Source: Bacillaceae bacterium OF18-1A (GTDB lineage Bacteria > Bacillota > Bacilli > Bacillales > Bacillaceae_G). From it: a DNA stretch of 64,000 nt. Numbering within the stretch: position 1 is the first letter of the stretch; each line of letters starts with the position of its first letter. Made by a program: the position numbers and the translations under genes. Below, piece after piece: positions 38,837 through 47,968 of this stretch. The notes beneath the pieces were generated by a model. The model was not told the origin of the DNA. It was given only the letters and a program-made list of their open reading frames with translations, and did no database searches. The stretch is from positions 620,001 through 684,000 of the forward strand of contig JAQEWB010000001.1 in the NCBI GenBank assembly GCA_027694045.1, read 5' to 3'.

Positions 38837-39301
38837 ATGATTTGGGCAATAGCATTGCTTGTACTTGTTTTTCTAATCGGTGCAATAACGAAAGGTCCAG
38901 AAGTAACGCCTGAAGAAATTCGGACGGAACGAATCAAACAGAGTGCAACTCGTAAAAATTTAGAGGTAATGGATCCGAGGGAATTCGAGTATCTTGTAGC
39001 CGACTTCTTTCGTACGCTTGGTTATACAGTCCAAGTAACTCCTGGTTCTAATGATGGTGGAAAAGATATCATTCTTCATAAAGGAAAAGAAATAAAATTC
39101 GTTGAGGTGAAACGATATACCAAAAGCTCCATTGGAAGACCATTCATTCAGAAGCTTCACAGTGCTATTGTGGATGCTGATGCAGTTGGAGGATATTTCG
39201 TTACACTAAGCCATTTCAATAAGAATGCACGACAATATGCAGCGAATAAAAACATTGAGTTGATTGATGGCGATAAACTTATTCATATGATGAATTCATA
39301 A
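38837..39301 (+). CDS. Membrane-anchored Mrr-type restriction endonuclease
   Basis: A 154-residue protein. One N-terminal membrane segment (MIWAIALLVLVFLIGAITKG) is followed by an Mrr catalytic domain: MDPREFEYLVADFFRTLGY, then the PD-(D/E)xK core with GSNDGGKDIIL and FVEVKRY (Asp, then Glu-x-Lys), and QKLHSAIVDADAVGGYFVT. Mrr-type enzymes cut modified or foreign DNA. The membrane anchor suggests it acts at the entry point. It is a single-gene defence-like module, 36 bases after the XRE gene. ATG 38837 is preferred over GTG 38828. Confidence 0.85.
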   Translation: MIWAIALLVLVFLIGAITKGPEVTPEEIRTERIKQSATRKNLEVMDPREFEYLVADFFRTLGYTVQVTPGSNDGGKDIILHKGKEIKFVEVKRYTKSSIGRPFIQKLHSAIVDADAVGGYFVTLSHFNKNARQYAANKNIELIDGDKLIHMMNS

Positions 39302-39332
39302 AGCTAACTCTTTCGACGGGTTAGCTTTTTTC
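39301..39332 (+). terminator. Terminator of the Mrr-type gene
   Basis: Stem AAGCTAAC / GTTAGCTT with a seven-base loop region and a T-run, starting at the stop codon. Confidence 0.8.
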
Positions 39333-39437
39333 TTACAAAAATCCTTTTATCAATTAACTTTTTGTAAAATATCTGACGGGGATTTGCTATACTTAATTGA
39401 TAGAATTATTCTACAATTCATCAAAGGGGATGAGGTA

Positions 39438-40133
39438 TTGAATCAAAAAGGCAAGGGATTTAAAAGGATTATTGGATTCCGTTCGGGAAAGAAGTGGAAA
39501 ATGATTGTTGCGTGCTTTATATACCTTACGATTATAGGAGGAATAACCGGGGCTTTTTCAGACGGAAATAAAGATTCAAAACAAGCAACCGCTGATGTAG
39601 AAAAAGAACGTAAAGAAGCAATCGAGACTGCGCAAAAAGAGGAAAAAGAGAACGCCGCGGAAGAAAAGAAAGAACGTGAGAAAGAAGAAAAAACTGCTGC
39701 ACCAGTTGAAAAACAACCTGCATCATTAGAAGATAAAATTAATAAAATCGCTCAAGATAACGTTGGTAAGAAAAATGTAGAATCAATCCAACTTAACAAT
39801 AATCTTGGTACAGAAGCAGAAAATGATAAAATCGCACTTATTACCCTTTCCGGGAAAGATAATTTAACGAATAATATGATTAAAAAAGGCATGTGGAAAG
39901 ATACTACCGATATGTTAAAGGACATCGCAAAAGAAAAAGATATTAGTGAGGTTGTGTTCTTTTGGAAGTTCGAACTTGAAGATACATATGGAAATAAGAA
40001 AAATGAAAATGTCATGAAGATTACTTACAATCGTGAAACAATCGATAAAATCAACTTTGATAACTTCTCATTTAACAACATTCCTACTACTGCGAATCAA
40101 TATTGGCAACATCCTGCTATTGATAAGAAATAA
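39438..40133 (+). CDS. Membrane-anchored protein with charged stalk
   Basis: A 231-residue protein. After a basic N-terminus there is one membrane segment (MIVACFIYLTIIGGITGAF, about residues 22-40), then about 50 residues of Lys/Glu-rich coiled coil, then a globular domain of about 130 residues (ALITLSGKDNLTNNMIKKGM and VVFFWKFELEDTYGNKK are visible). The start is TTG after AAGGGG; a frame to 39384 lacks a site. The outer domain resembles those of host-secreted stress or immunity-type proteins, but I cannot name the family. Confidence 0.65.
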   Translation: MNQKGKGFKRIIGFRSGKKWKMIVACFIYLTIIGGITGAFSDGNKDSKQATADVEKERKEAIETAQKEEKENAAEEKKEREKEEKTAAPVEKQPASLEDKINKIAQDNVGKKNVESIQLNNNLGTEAENDKIALITLSGKDNLTNNMIKKGMWKDTTDMLKDIAKEKDISEVVFFWKFELEDTYGNKKNENVMKITYNRETIDKINFDNFSFNNIPTTANQYWQHPAIDKK

Positions 40134-40219
40134 AACAAACACCAGTTCTTAAGGTGAGAACATAGAAACGGGATAGTATTTAACCAACTTATTCCAATAT
40201 AATAAAGGAGGAAGGGGAA

Positions 40220-40600
40220 ATGAATATGACAAAAGATACAGTAAGAAGAAACCAAGCTGGAGCTATTATTTATGATAATATCAATGATTTTGAGTATTTG
40301 AACATACCTATGATTATTAATGAAGAAGATGCACCACAATATGAAGTTCTTAGTGTTGGTACCGCTGGAAAGGACGATATAGCAGCCGTTTCGATGGATA
40401 GAATTACAATGTCGAGGACCATTATACCAGTAGCAACGATTAAAAATAGCGATGATAGTGTTCAAGCGTATCGTTTACCAAAAGAGTTAGAAGAATGGGT
40501 TCAGCATTGCATGAATGCAGTGAGAGAAGGACACAAACCATTCCCATGCAAAGTAGCATTTGGTATTGTCGATAATAAATTTTATGTTGAATTTAAATGA
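40220..40600 (+). CDS. Hypothetical protein, 126 residues
   Basis: Starts MNMTKDTVRRNQAGAIIYDN after GGAGGAAGGGG. It is a soluble mixed protein with a C-terminal beta segment (FPCKVAFGIVDNKFYVEFK). No domain is recognised. It ends the plus-strand accessory block and shares a terminator with the endolysin gene. Confidence 0.6.
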   Translation: MNMTKDTVRRNQAGAIIYDNINDFEYLNIPMIINEEDAPQYEVLSVGTAGKDDIAAVSMDRITMSRTIIPVATIKNSDDSVQAYRLPKELEEWVQHCMNAVREGHKPFPCKVAFGIVDNKFYVEFK

Positions 40601-40630
40601 AAGAGCCGTCCTGTTGGGCGGCTCTTTTTG
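40599..40630. terminator. Bidirectional terminator beside the endolysin gene
   Basis: Stem AAGAGCCGTCC / GGGCGGCTCTT with a four-base loop (one G-T pair) and T-runs on both strands. Confidence 0.85.
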
Positions 40631-40636
40631 ATGAAA

Positions 40637-41470
40637 CTATTCTTTCGTATAGAAGTACTTAAACCCTCTCGCATCTAACCAAGCAGTCGCCTTATCTAAT
40701 TCATTCCCCTGGCGATAATCTGTTTCGAAAATAACCAGTCCTTGTTTATCTCCATGCGAAACAATTTTAGAAGTATATCCAAGTTGGTCCATCATTTGAA
40801 TCATCTCAGGAACTAAATTTACTCCGAACTCATACGAAACAACTTTACTAAACTTATTCACTGTAATCTCCACTCCTTCTTCTTGTTTTTCTGCTTTTTC
40901 AACAGTCTGATTGATAAACCAAGACAAAGGCTTGCTTCCGATTAATTCATTTAAATCACACTTACCGATACCAGGTACGTTTCCTGTCTCGGTGAATTGC
41001 CAAATATCGCATGGATACTTAGGTTTTGAACCGCCATAACGAGGGATCCATACAAAGTCACATTTTACATTCGCCATGCCAAATGGAGCGTACATATGAT
41101 GGCCAACATATAAACCAACTTTCTTTGCTCCTAATCGGTATAATTCATCGATGAAGGCTTGTGTGCCGGCTCTCATGTCATCCATTGTTTTTACTTCTAC
41201 ATCTGCTACCCATACAGTTGCACTCTTGTCACCACGGTTCCAGAAGTCTTGTGCTTCCTTTTTCGCATCTGCAATGGAGATAAAGCGACAAAATGCATAG
41301 TTACCAAAAGGAATGTTATGTTGCTTCATACTTTGTACATACCCTTTGTATAACGGATCCACGTAATTTGAACCATCTTGTACTCGAGCAATTACGAAAT
41401 CCAAGTACTGTTTTGCCACTGGCCAGTTAATATTACCGTTCCATTTTGAAATATCTACAACGTAACCCAT
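40637..41470 (-). CDS. GH25 endolysin (phage lysozyme)
   Basis: A 277-residue muramidase that cuts host peptidoglycan at lysis. The GH25 domain (residues 1-190) starts [15 protein letters not shown] with the first catalytic Asp and contains WVADVEV (acidic pair) and DIWQFTETG. The C-terminal 70 residues ([20 protein letters not shown] to FKYFYTKE) form a separate domain, probably cell-wall binding, found in other Bacillus lysins. No signal peptide, so it relies on the holin. Overlaps the holin gene by one base. Confidence 0.92.
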   Translation of the reverse strand: MGYVVDISKWNGNINWPVAKQYLDFVIARVQDGSNYVDPLYKGYVQSMKQHNIPFGNYAFCRFISIADAKKEAQDFWNRGDKSATVWVADVEVKTMDDMRAGTQAFIDELYRLGAKKVGLYVGHHMYAPFGMANVKCDFVWIPRYGGSKPKYPCDIWQFTETGNVPGIGKCDLNELIGSKPLSWFINQTVEKAEKQEEGVEITVNKFSKVVSYEFGVNLVPEMIQMMDQLGYTSKIVSHGDKQGLVIFETDYRQGNELDKATAWLDARGFKYFYTKE

Positions 41471-41682
41471 TATTGATCCTCTCCTTTTTTATCTTGATCT
41501 ACGAACCATTTACCAGCAGTAGGATTTGAAATCACACCTGCAGCAATCAAAATAAACAGGATAATATCTACATACTCTTGATATCGTCCTAAATTAAAAT
41601 GAGGGACGGTATCCATAAGGACCATCCCTAACAATGCGAATAAAGCTACCCATAATCCACGATTTTTTAGTTTTTCTTTCAT
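41470..41682 (-). CDS. Holin, phi-LC3 type
   Basis: A 70-residue protein with two membrane segments ([16 protein letters not shown], then [15 protein letters not shown]) and the family ending [14 protein letters not shown]. It opens the cytoplasmic membrane to release the endolysin. It overlaps the endolysin gene by one base and follows the XhlA-like gene. Confidence 0.85.
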   Translation of the reverse strand: MKEKLKNRGLWVALFALLGMVLMDTVPHFNLGRYQEYVDIILFILIAAGVISNPTAGKWFVDQDKKGEDQ

Positions 41683-41683
41683 A

Positions 41684-41965
41684 TCAATCGCTCTCCTTTT
41701 CTACATTATCTAAACGTTTGTGCGCTTGCTTTGTACTCTCTTCTACCCTTGTAATCCGTTCACCAAACGAAACTATTTGCCTTTCACTTGCTTTCTGATC
41801 GATACGAATATCATCAACACCTTTGCTGATGTACTCTAACTTCGCTTTCATTTCCGCACCTTGTTGCCCATCAGACTTTATTTCTCTTGAGCGATTTAAA
41901 GCGTAAGAAAGGTATCCGATAACTAGGGAAACAGCTGCGATAAGTAAACCAACCTCAATTGTCAT
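41684..41965 (-). CDS. XhlA-like hemolysin/holin accessory protein
   Basis: A 93-residue protein starting MTIEVGLLIAAVSLVIGYLS: one N-terminal membrane segment and then a coiled coil (GERITRVEESTKQAHKRLDN). PBSX XhlA also pairs a coiled coil with one membrane segment, though there it is C-terminal. Its place just upstream of the holin fits. The start has AGGAG at good spacing; the longer frame to 42025 has none. Confidence 0.7.
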   Translation of the reverse strand: MTIEVGLLIAAVSLVIGYLSYALNRSREIKSDGQQGAEMKAKLEYISKGVDDIRIDQKASERQIVSFGERITRVEESTKQAHKRLDNVEKESD

Positions 41966-42075
41966 ATCTCCGCTCCTTTCCAAAATAAAAAGAGAGACAG
42001 TATTTGTCCCTCTTTTGTTATACAAGCCGTATTTTATTAAAAATTACTTATGTCACAGTTTATTTCAATTGTGTA

Positions 42076-44106
42076 TTACCAACCTTTGTAAATTTCCATA
42101 ACTTCATTTGCATCAATGACACGATTATAAACTTTGATGTCAGACAAGAACACTCCATTAGACAAAGTGTCAGACCCTATAACAAAATCACCATTGGACA
42201 AATTAGCAAGAGTAAATAATTTGTTTTCTTTGAGGATGGAGTGACTCTCTAAACGACCTCCATTCATGTAGACTTTAACATGACCATCTCCATCAACTGA
42301 TATAGCAATAAAGTAATATCCGTCACTGTATGCGTATCCAGCAGAGGGGACACTCATCATGCTATATCCTACATTGCTAAAGTTAGCGTCAGTAACAGAT
42401 GATTCAGCGTATCCAAAATCAAATAGTTTATTAAAGAAGATAACATTACCCGCACTAAATAATGACGTCACCTGTTTCGACCTGTTTGGATATTCAGCAG
42501 GGTTTAACCATTTATTTTTTGTGTTAATCCAAAATGTAACGGTATAGTTACTAGAGAAATTTAGTTGAGGTATTGTACCAAAATTAATCTTCGTACCTTT
42601 CTCTAGCTTAATTGCAGACGACAGGAAGATAGGTCTCCCGTATTCTTTGTAATCACCGTATCTGACTGGTTCTTCTTTTGTCTCCCATTCGAAGTCATTA
42701 CCAGATATTTTCACGATGTTTCCTAGGCTATCTGCAACAAAAGATCCTACACCTTCTCTCAAAGGCACTTCATATACCAGTCCGTCATGCTTTCTACCGT
42801 TTAAAGATTTATAAGGATACTCCATCATATAACCCGTCTTAACAGTAAGGTCAATTGGAACATCTTCGATATTTTCTAGTTGGATATATGCTTCTCGGTA
42901 ATAATGGTTGCCACCTTTGTATAAACGCATAGGTTTAACGTTGCCGAAATCCTTAGAGAAAACAATACAAGGCTCTGTATCTCCTATTAGAGTAGAAGCA
43001 TTATACCCTCGTCTAAAACCCCCGCCCGAAGAGTCAAGGAATCCTTGCTGTTTTGAATAGATAACATCCCATGATTCACCTTTATCCTCTGAAATCATGA
43101 TAGTGTTCACAGAATTTCCTCTAGCATGTTGTGTGCCAGTAACAATCAAATCGTCTGTTCCGAAATCAGCAAAAGATCTTATTCCAGCGATTCCCTTCAC
43201 AGGAGTTTTTAGATTTCTGGCATTCTTATCAGATTTATAAACAATACCACCGCCCGTGTAATAGCTTTCACCGCCACCAAGCATATAATCTTCACCGAAG
43301 TATGATGGGTAGTGGTCACGCCCTCTTATTCCTTGATGACGGCTGGTCACATCTGTCCAGGTAGCTCCGTCATCCTCAGTCATTAAAATTCGTGCACCTT
43401 CAAAGGTGTTCCCTCCGTCATCAATGCCAGCAAATATTTTGTTGCTGTATTTATCGACATGTATATGATGGGTGTGCTGAAAGTCGCCAAAATAGTTGCT
43501 AAAAGATGGTTGGAATGTTTCCCCACCGTCTAAAGAACGGAAAATATTTACATGTCTTTCTGGCTGATAATCAGCACCTACAATAAGTACATTGTTTTTA
43601 CTTTGTACCATACCTGAATCTGTAATATCAGGGTAGATTGTTTTACCATCAGATGTAACCCAACTAAAAGTTAACACGGGCTTAATGGTCGAATAATTAT
43701 CCGTGGAGTAAAGTTTGTACAAAACACCGCCTGCATAGGCGAAAATGTTATTGTTTGAATCTACAAAAACAGGATACATGCTTTTGCGACCTCTTGTACT
43801 TGCGTTTGTTGTTACATTCGCTGTATTTGGGATTGATGTATATGTAGCGCCGTTGTCTGTTGATATGATAACCCCTCGTGATTCATCATAGCCCACAATT
43901 TTACCATCATTCGTTACTTTTAGCATATTTTCTAATTTGTCATCTTCTAGTAAGTCCATATTCACAACTTTACCGAACTGTGCTTTTAGCATATTCCCTT
44001 TCGAATCAAAGAATCTTACGTCACTAAAGTCCTTTTTACACTGCCCATCAAAAAATATTTCTGTTTCTGATGGTGTGTACTTTTTGTTTCCATAATGCAA
44101 GCCCAC
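42076..44106 (-). CDS. Tail/receptor-binding protein with sialidase-like propeller and LamG-type domain
   Basis: A 676-residue protein. At least four Asp-boxes (STDNGATY, SLDGGETF, TEDDGATW and SEDKGESW) mark a beta-propeller over residues 60-400. The C-terminal 190 residues (NYTVTFWINTKNKW to LSDIKVYNRVIDANEVMEIY) are a LamG/concanavalin-like domain, which usually binds sugars. It should be the tip of the tail that contacts the host surface. The start is odd: GTG 44106 has no good ribosome site. The frame upstream keeps reading KITVPSVGKRKKYILR back to a stop inside the previous gene, without an ATG, GTG or TTG, so the true start is unclear. Confidence 0.82.
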   Translation of the reverse strand: MGLHYGNKKYTPSETEIFFDGQCKKDFSDVRFFDSKGNMLKAQFGKVVNMDLLEDDKLENMLKVTNDGKIVGYDESRGVIISTDNGATYTSIPNTANVTTNASTRGRKSMYPVFVDSNNNIFAYAGGVLYKLYSTDNYSTIKPVLTFSWVTSDGKTIYPDITDSGMVQSKNNVLIVGADYQPERHVNIFRSLDGGETFQPSFSNYFGDFQHTHHIHVDKYSNKIFAGIDDGGNTFEGARILMTEDDGATWTDVTSRHQGIRGRDHYPSYFGEDYMLGGGESYYTGGGIVYKSDKNARNLKTPVKGIAGIRSFADFGTDDLIVTGTQHARGNSVNTIMISEDKGESWDVIYSKQQGFLDSSGGGFRRGYNASTLIGDTEPCIVFSKDFGNVKPMRLYKGGNHYYREAYIQLENIEDVPIDLTVKTGYMMEYPYKSLNGRKHDGLVYEVPLREGVGSFVADSLGNIVKISGNDFEWETKEEPVRYGDYKEYGRPIFLSSAIKLEKGTKINFGTIPQLNFSSNYTVTFWINTKNKWLNPAEYPNRSKQVTSLFSAGNVIFFNKLFDFGYAESSVTDANFSNVGYSMMSVPSAGYAYSDGYYFIAISVDGDGHVKVYMNGGRLESHSILKENKLFTLANLSNGDFVIGSDTLSNGVFLSDIKVYNRVIDANEVMEIYKGW

Positions 44107-44147
44107 TCTAAGAATATACTTTTTGCGCTTTCCGACAGAAGGGACGG

Positions 44148-45782
44148 TTATTTTTTCTCAATACCGTCAGTTAACTGGATTTGTGTTAGTGACGATACGT
44201 TGTTATCAATAACGTTTTGAATAGTTCGTAATTCCGTTATGTTACAATTTATCTTATTTGCTAAATGAAAATTATACTCGTCTTTTTTTGTTTGACTTTC
44301 GACTTGTTCCTCAACACTTTGTATTCTACTTTCAATAATAGGAACTTTCCCGCCCTGTTTGTCGTATGTGTAAATGTTAATTGTATCAATTTTCATTGCA
44401 TTTTGATAAATACGTATATATCCGAGAGACGATACACTTGCAACGTAGTTTTCAACCCAATAAGTCTCACCTTTAACAAGGTTTATGTTTGTTGCTAATG
44501 TATCAACCATAGAGCCGGATGAGTTATTTGTACCTATTTGTATAGAAGTTTGTGTGAATGTGGTGTTTGGAATAATCTCGAACGCATATTTTTCTCCAAG
44601 TGTTAGTCTTTTGTTAGTGAATTGAAAATAACTGGCGGGCGATGACATATTTCTTATAGCTGAGTTGTATGTCACCTTTACTGTTTCGCCATATATGTCT
44701 TTATCTAAATTCATGACCTTTGTATCAATCTTACCTATTTTAGTTCCGAGAGTCGTTTCTCCACGCCTTGCATCGACTAGCTCTTGGTCTTTATTAGGGC
44801 TTAAGTCTGCCGATTGAATAACATCGCTCATTCTCGTTTCAAGATTATCAACCTGGGATTTCGCTGCTTTACCGTCAACTTTTAAACTTAGACTATCAAC
44901 CTGAGATTTATCAGCTTTTACAGTTACATCTGATTGAGTCGCTTTCTTTGATAACTCTGTATCAACATAAGTTTTATCTGCTTTATTACCTACATTTCCA
45001 GACAAAATCCCAATTTGAGTGGTATTTTCTTCTGATTTTACCTTAGCCGCTTCTGCGGTTGTACGAATTTTCCTCATTTCAACATCAGCGGACTGATAAA
45101 AACCAGCGATTACCTCTGCACCATCTTTTTCAATTTTCGTGACAGCTGCGGTTGTATCTTGTTGTGCCTTATTAATAATCGCATCAGCTTCATTTTTAGT
45201 TTCGGAAGCCGTTTGTGTTATCTTATCAATTTCCGTTTGACCATTCGTATTTAAAGTAGACAGTGTTTCTGAAACCTTCTTATTTGCATCTGTTACTACT
45301 TCTTTTGTTTTATTATTTAGATTTGCGACAGCTTCGTTAAAGCTTCCTTGTGCTTCTTCAACATCTTTCATGATGTTCAATAACGATTGATACTCATTAG
45401 AAGATTCTATCATTCCAGATGGGAATAGAGCTTCATCCACCAAATACTTGAATCTTGGTGTTACGAATGTTTTATCAGCCATGCTTATATACAATTCACA
45501 GACAACTACACCTGAAACTGATAACGAGTTAGAAGAAAGTATCACTTCTACAATTCCGTTTGCTGGGTCTGTCACATCACAATCTAAGTAACCGATTGTT
45601 TCATCTTCCTTTTTCAAAACAATACGTACTTTCGATTGCGTCAACGCGATTGCGGTTTTCCCTCTTTTTAAGTGGAGGACAAGCTTCGCTGTATTAAAGT
45701 CATCTTCATGGAAATAAACCAGTGGAGGTTCTTTTCTGCTTAATATGTCAATCGTGATTGGATACGGATCAAATATAGCCAT
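44148..45782 (-). CDS. BppU-family baseplate upper / tail protein
   Basis: A 544-residue protein. The N-terminal 120 residues (FDPYPITIDILSRKEPPLVY and AKLVLHLKRGKTAI) are a BppU-type domain that docks on the baseplate. A long coiled coil (NLNNKTKEVVTDANKKV, then repeated AAKSQVD and KADKSQVD stretches) forms the stalk. A C-terminal beta domain (TFTQTSIQIGTNNSSGSMVD) follows. The ATG at 45782 lies after AAGGAAG. It is probably an adaptor for the receptor-binding protein encoded next. Confidence 0.82.
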   Translation of the reverse strand: MAIFDPYPITIDILSRKEPPLVYFHEDDFNTAKLVLHLKRGKTAIALTQSKVRIVLKKEDETIGYLDCDVTDPANGIVEVILSSNSLSVSGVVVCELYISMADKTFVTPRFKYLVDEALFPSGMIESSNEYQSLLNIMKDVEEAQGSFNEAVANLNNKTKEVVTDANKKVSETLSTLNTNGQTEIDKITQTASETKNEADAIINKAQQDTTAAVTKIEKDGAEVIAGFYQSADVEMRKIRTTAEAAKVKSEENTTQIGILSGNVGNKADKTYVDTELSKKATQSDVTVKADKSQVDSLSLKVDGKAAKSQVDNLETRMSDVIQSADLSPNKDQELVDARRGETTLGTKIGKIDTKVMNLDKDIYGETVKVTYNSAIRNMSSPASYFQFTNKRLTLGEKYAFEIIPNTTFTQTSIQIGTNNSSGSMVDTLATNINLVKGETYWVENYVASVSSLGYIRIYQNAMKIDTINIYTYDKQGGKVPIIESRIQSVEEQVESQTKKDEYNFHLANKINCNITELRTIQNVIDNNVSSLTQIQLTDGIEKK

Positions 45783-45825
45783 CCACACACTTCCTTTCGT
45801 ATTTTCCCAAAAATAAAAAGACTAG

Positions 45826-47910
45826 CTACAGCTTAGTCCATTTTGAATTCCCTGTATTATCGACACTCATTCTCCAATAAGAGCCGTCTTCCGATTGCAG
45901 GACAGGTCCTTTTGTTTTATCACCAAACCTTATATCTCCATATAATGTATTATCAGATTCCGTATTTACGAATACTTTTGGATACTCATCACCACTAGTA
46001 GCAAAAATCCGATTCACACGAACGATTGTACTCGCATTGTTAGAAACCGAGAGTGTAAACCGTAATTTATACGTATTAGCAGATCTTGCTGCTACATGAA
46101 TCGTATCTGCTACATTACCATTCACGTTTGTCACTTGCGTATACGCACCATTCAAGCTTGTAACACGCTCAATCTTGATATTTTTCGGTATTTCATTCTG
46201 TCCAAATGCGATACCAACTGATTCTAAGTATTGTAATGGAGTCGTACCAAAATCTATCTCGATAATAGCCGGTGCCACGACTGTAGGGTTTGTCCATCGG
46301 CAGGATTGCTCTTTTCTTAAACTAAACATACCCCATATATTCCCTGCCGTTCTTGGAGCACCAGGTAACGTTACTGTATAACGTTTATCCGCTACAAGAA
46401 GTACATCGTCTTGATCTCCACTCATTTTCTTATTACTCGGTAAAATTGGAGTAATATTTATATCTGGAATGATTTCTTTGTAGTCTGTATAGGGTAGGTA
46501 TGCTTTACCGCCATCTTTTGTTGATGTAAGCATAACCCTACTAATGCCAATTCGTTTATTAGCCAGGTTACTTCCCCAACATTTAATTCTAATTTTCGTA
46601 CACTTATCAGCCATTGCCCAAGGAGCAGATACCGCAATCGCTTGTGAGCGATTATTTTTAGTCCAGTGTACTCCAATCCATTGTTTGCTGAGTTCATCAT
46701 ACAATTCCATTTCAAATCCTTGCGGTTGGCTACCCCATGCACTCATAACAGTAAGGAAAGCAGCATATAAGATTGGATCAGAAAACGTGTTAATTTCAAG
46801 TATAATTGGATTTTCGTATGTTGCATTTTTGGCATCAAACGTTATGCCACTTTCTGTATCAAATGTAAATATATCTGTTAATTCACCATCTACAATAGGA
46901 TGCGTTGAAACTTGTGTGACGGTATATCCACGCTTATGACCGTTCACTAAGTAGTCATCCTGATTCCCAATAAAGTTAGGCACATACGGTAAACTAATCG
47001 GCAATGCATTGATTCTTTTATCCGATACATAGTTATTCGGACTTACGAAACTGTTCAAATACCCATTATCAATCCAACCCTCCGTTATTTCTTGTGCCAT
47101 CGGGCTGACAATCTGATTAAAACGGGCTGATTTTGAAAATTCATAGGCTGCTTCTGTAGGCTTCAATTTGTGTATATCCCAGCCGAAAATATCAAAACGA
47201 TTTGTACCGCCTTCGCAATAAATGAGACGCTTCGTTCCAGCTTCTGCTTGGAATTGTACTTGGTCAAACAAGTTGCCACCTACATCGCGCGGTACTTTTG
47301 AATCTCCTTCTAAATACAAACCGTATTCGAAATTCATCAGCGTAACTTGATGGAAGAAGTTCGCATTCACCCATGCCATATCAACTTCTTTTGTTATCTT
47401 TGGATCCACACGTAAATGAATGCCCTTTTGCATATTTGTAATCGTAATGTTGTTGCATTTTACGTTATCAATGTAGGACATTGGCGTTGTGGCTTCCATA
47501 AGAATCCCTGTACCTGTCCATCCACTCGTTGCACGTTTCCCAAGGATATTAATATCTTTCAACATATGAGTTTGCTCATAAAACTGGAAAATGTCTGTCG
47601 CATTAAAATAAATAGCTGCCTTCGTAAAATTGAAAGGCAGCGCTCTTAAATCTATCGTTACACCCTCCACATATGCTTCAGGCTTCATTTGGATGATATT
47701 AATATCCTCTAATGGCTTTAACACAGCATTTGGTGCAAAAATCATTCTTACTTTTGGTGGCACAACGATTGTCTTCCGAATCCCATACACACCATCGGGA
47801 ACAAAAATTGTTTTTACTTGGGAAGTCCTTGCTTTTTCTAGCATGACATCAAATGCAGGACTATCATTTGAACCGTTCGCTTTTGCGCCAGTAGGATAAA
47901 TTTGAAACAA
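45826..47910 (-). CDS. Tail spike with pectate-lyase-like beta helix
   Basis: A 694-residue protein. Residues 1-300 are a right-handed beta helix (starting FQIYPTGAKANGSNDSPAFD, then GVYGIRKTIVVPPKVRMIF), typical of enzyme-like spikes that cut or bind surface polymers. The rest holds two galactose-binding-like beta domains (YENPIILEINTFSDPILYAA; ATIVRVNRIFATSGD) and a tail ending SYWRMSVDNTGNSKWTKL. Start is TTG after GAGGTG. Whether it degrades a polysaccharide is unknown. Confidence 0.8.
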   Translation of the reverse strand: MFQIYPTGAKANGSNDSPAFDVMLEKARTSQVKTIFVPDGVYGIRKTIVVPPKVRMIFAPNAVLKPLEDINIIQMKPEAYVEGVTIDLRALPFNFTKAAIYFNATDIFQFYEQTHMLKDINILGKRATSGWTGTGILMEATTPMSYIDNVKCNNITITNMQKGIHLRVDPKITKEVDMAWVNANFFHQVTLMNFEYGLYLEGDSKVPRDVGGNLFDQVQFQAEAGTKRLIYCEGGTNRFDIFGWDIHKLKPTEAAYEFSKSARFNQIVSPMAQEITEGWIDNGYLNSFVSPNNYVSDKRINALPISLPYVPNFIGNQDDYLVNGHKRGYTVTQVSTHPIVDGELTDIFTFDTESGITFDAKNATYENPIILEINTFSDPILYAAFLTVMSAWGSQPQGFEMELYDELSKQWIGVHWTKNNRSQAIAVSAPWAMADKCTKIRIKCWGSNLANKRIGISRVMLTSTKDGGKAYLPYTDYKEIIPDINITPILPSNKKMSGDQDDVLLVADKRYTVTLPGAPRTAGNIWGMFSLRKEQSCRWTNPTVVAPAIIEIDFGTTPLQYLESVGIAFGQNEIPKNIKIERVTSLNGAYTQVTNVNGNVADTIHVAARSANTYKLRFTLSVSNNASTIVRVNRIFATSGDEYPKVFVNTESDNTLYGDIRFGDKTKGPVLQSEDGSYWRMSVDNTGNSKWTKL

Positions 47911-47968
47911 ACTATCACCTCATTTTTGAACAACATAAAAAAGCCCACTATTGTGCGCTTAACTCTTT

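Noticed and set aside
38703..38885. Minus-strand frame opposite the XRE and Mrr-type genes
   Set aside because: No ribosome site; the opposite strand holds two recognisable domains.
46544..46939. 131-codon plus frame within the tail spike gene
   Set aside because: Antisense shadow with no start site in a region clearly coding on the minus strand.
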